Below are positions 5,022 through 5,092 of a stretch of DNA of 5,092 bases, piece by piece (the first letter of the stretch is position 1; each line of letters opens with the position of its first letter). The DNA comes from Catenibacterium mitsuoka_A. Lineage in GTDB: Bacteria; Bacillota_I; Bacilli_A; Erysipelotrichales; Coprobacillaceae. A program made the translations under genes and the position numbers. Under the pieces are notes generated by a model. That model made no database searches. It saw only the letters and a list, made by a program, of their open reading frames with translations, and had not been told where the DNA came from. The stretch is from assembly GCF_964259225.1 (NCBI RefSeq), contig NZ_CAXVKN010000104.1. One strand, written 5' to 3'.

Positions 5022-5092
5022 GGACCTGGCAGCTTGCTATTGTCGCGTCTTCACACTATCGTCGCCGTTATGATGCTTAACTTCCGTGTTCG
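5022..5092 (-). rRNA. rrf: 5S ribosomal RNA, 3' part (cut by window edge)
   Basis: Read on the minus strand from the window edge, the sequence begins CGAACACGGAAGTTAAGC, the strongly conserved central part of bacterial 5S rRNA. It ends with CTGCCAGGTCC, the 3' half of the closing helix. About 71 bases are present, so roughly the first 40 lie beyond the edge. The 3' end is set within a few bases by the closing-helix sequence, before the TTTTTTATTATT spacer. It implies an rRNA operon (16S-23S-5S) entering from the right, transcribed in the same direction as every gene here. Confidence 0.93.

Noticed and set aside
1..5092. Mobile element, CRISPR array, phage or defence system
   Set aside because: No transposase, integrase, spaced repeats, target duplications or defence-type proteins are visible; all coding space is taken by housekeeping and sugar-use genes.

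Overview
The window is AT-rich DNA from a low-GC Gram-positive bacterium (Bacillota). The Soj/Spo0J-type parA-parB pair, strong purine-rich ribosome binding sites, extended -10 promoters, compact hairpin-plus-U-tract terminators and the sub-types of the two phospholipid enzymes all fit this. The protein style suggests gut Erysipelotrichia (Catenibacterium/Coprobacillus-like). That placement comes from general familiarity with such proteins, not from a search, and is tentative.

Everything supportable as a gene is on the minus strand. Reading in the direction of transcription (right to left) there is the 3' part of a 5S rRNA, which ends an rRNA operon entering from the right edge, followed by its terminator. 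Next come pssA (CDP-diacylglycerol-serine O-phosphatidyltransferase) and psd (phosphatidylserine decarboxylase), one base apart, then a terminator. parA (soj) and parB (spo0J) follow, overlapping by 11 bases, with another terminator. Last is a single GH1 6-phospho-beta-glucosidase gene, with a stem-loop and an intrinsic terminator at the left edge. No gene-free stretch exceeds about 150 bases, and each intergenic gap is filled by a terminator, a promoter and a ribosome binding site.

The window forms four transcription units. pssA-psd makes phosphatidylethanolamine in two steps: CDP-diacylglycerol plus serine gives phosphatidylserine, which is then decarboxylated. parA-parB is the chromosome segregation and origin-organisation pair. 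Together with the adjacent rRNA operon it suggests, but does not prove, a position near the replication origin; no parS site is visible here. The GH1 gene is a cytosolic enzyme for phosphorylated beta-glucosides imported by a phosphotransferase system, whose transporter is not in the window.

I found no mobile element, CRISPR array, phage gene or clearly novel system. The observations worth a second look are small: a plus-strand promoter-like element containing a perfect inverted repeat just past the GH1 stop codon, a start-stop codon overlap at parA, two start-site corrections, matched extended -10 promoters, and the gene order itself.
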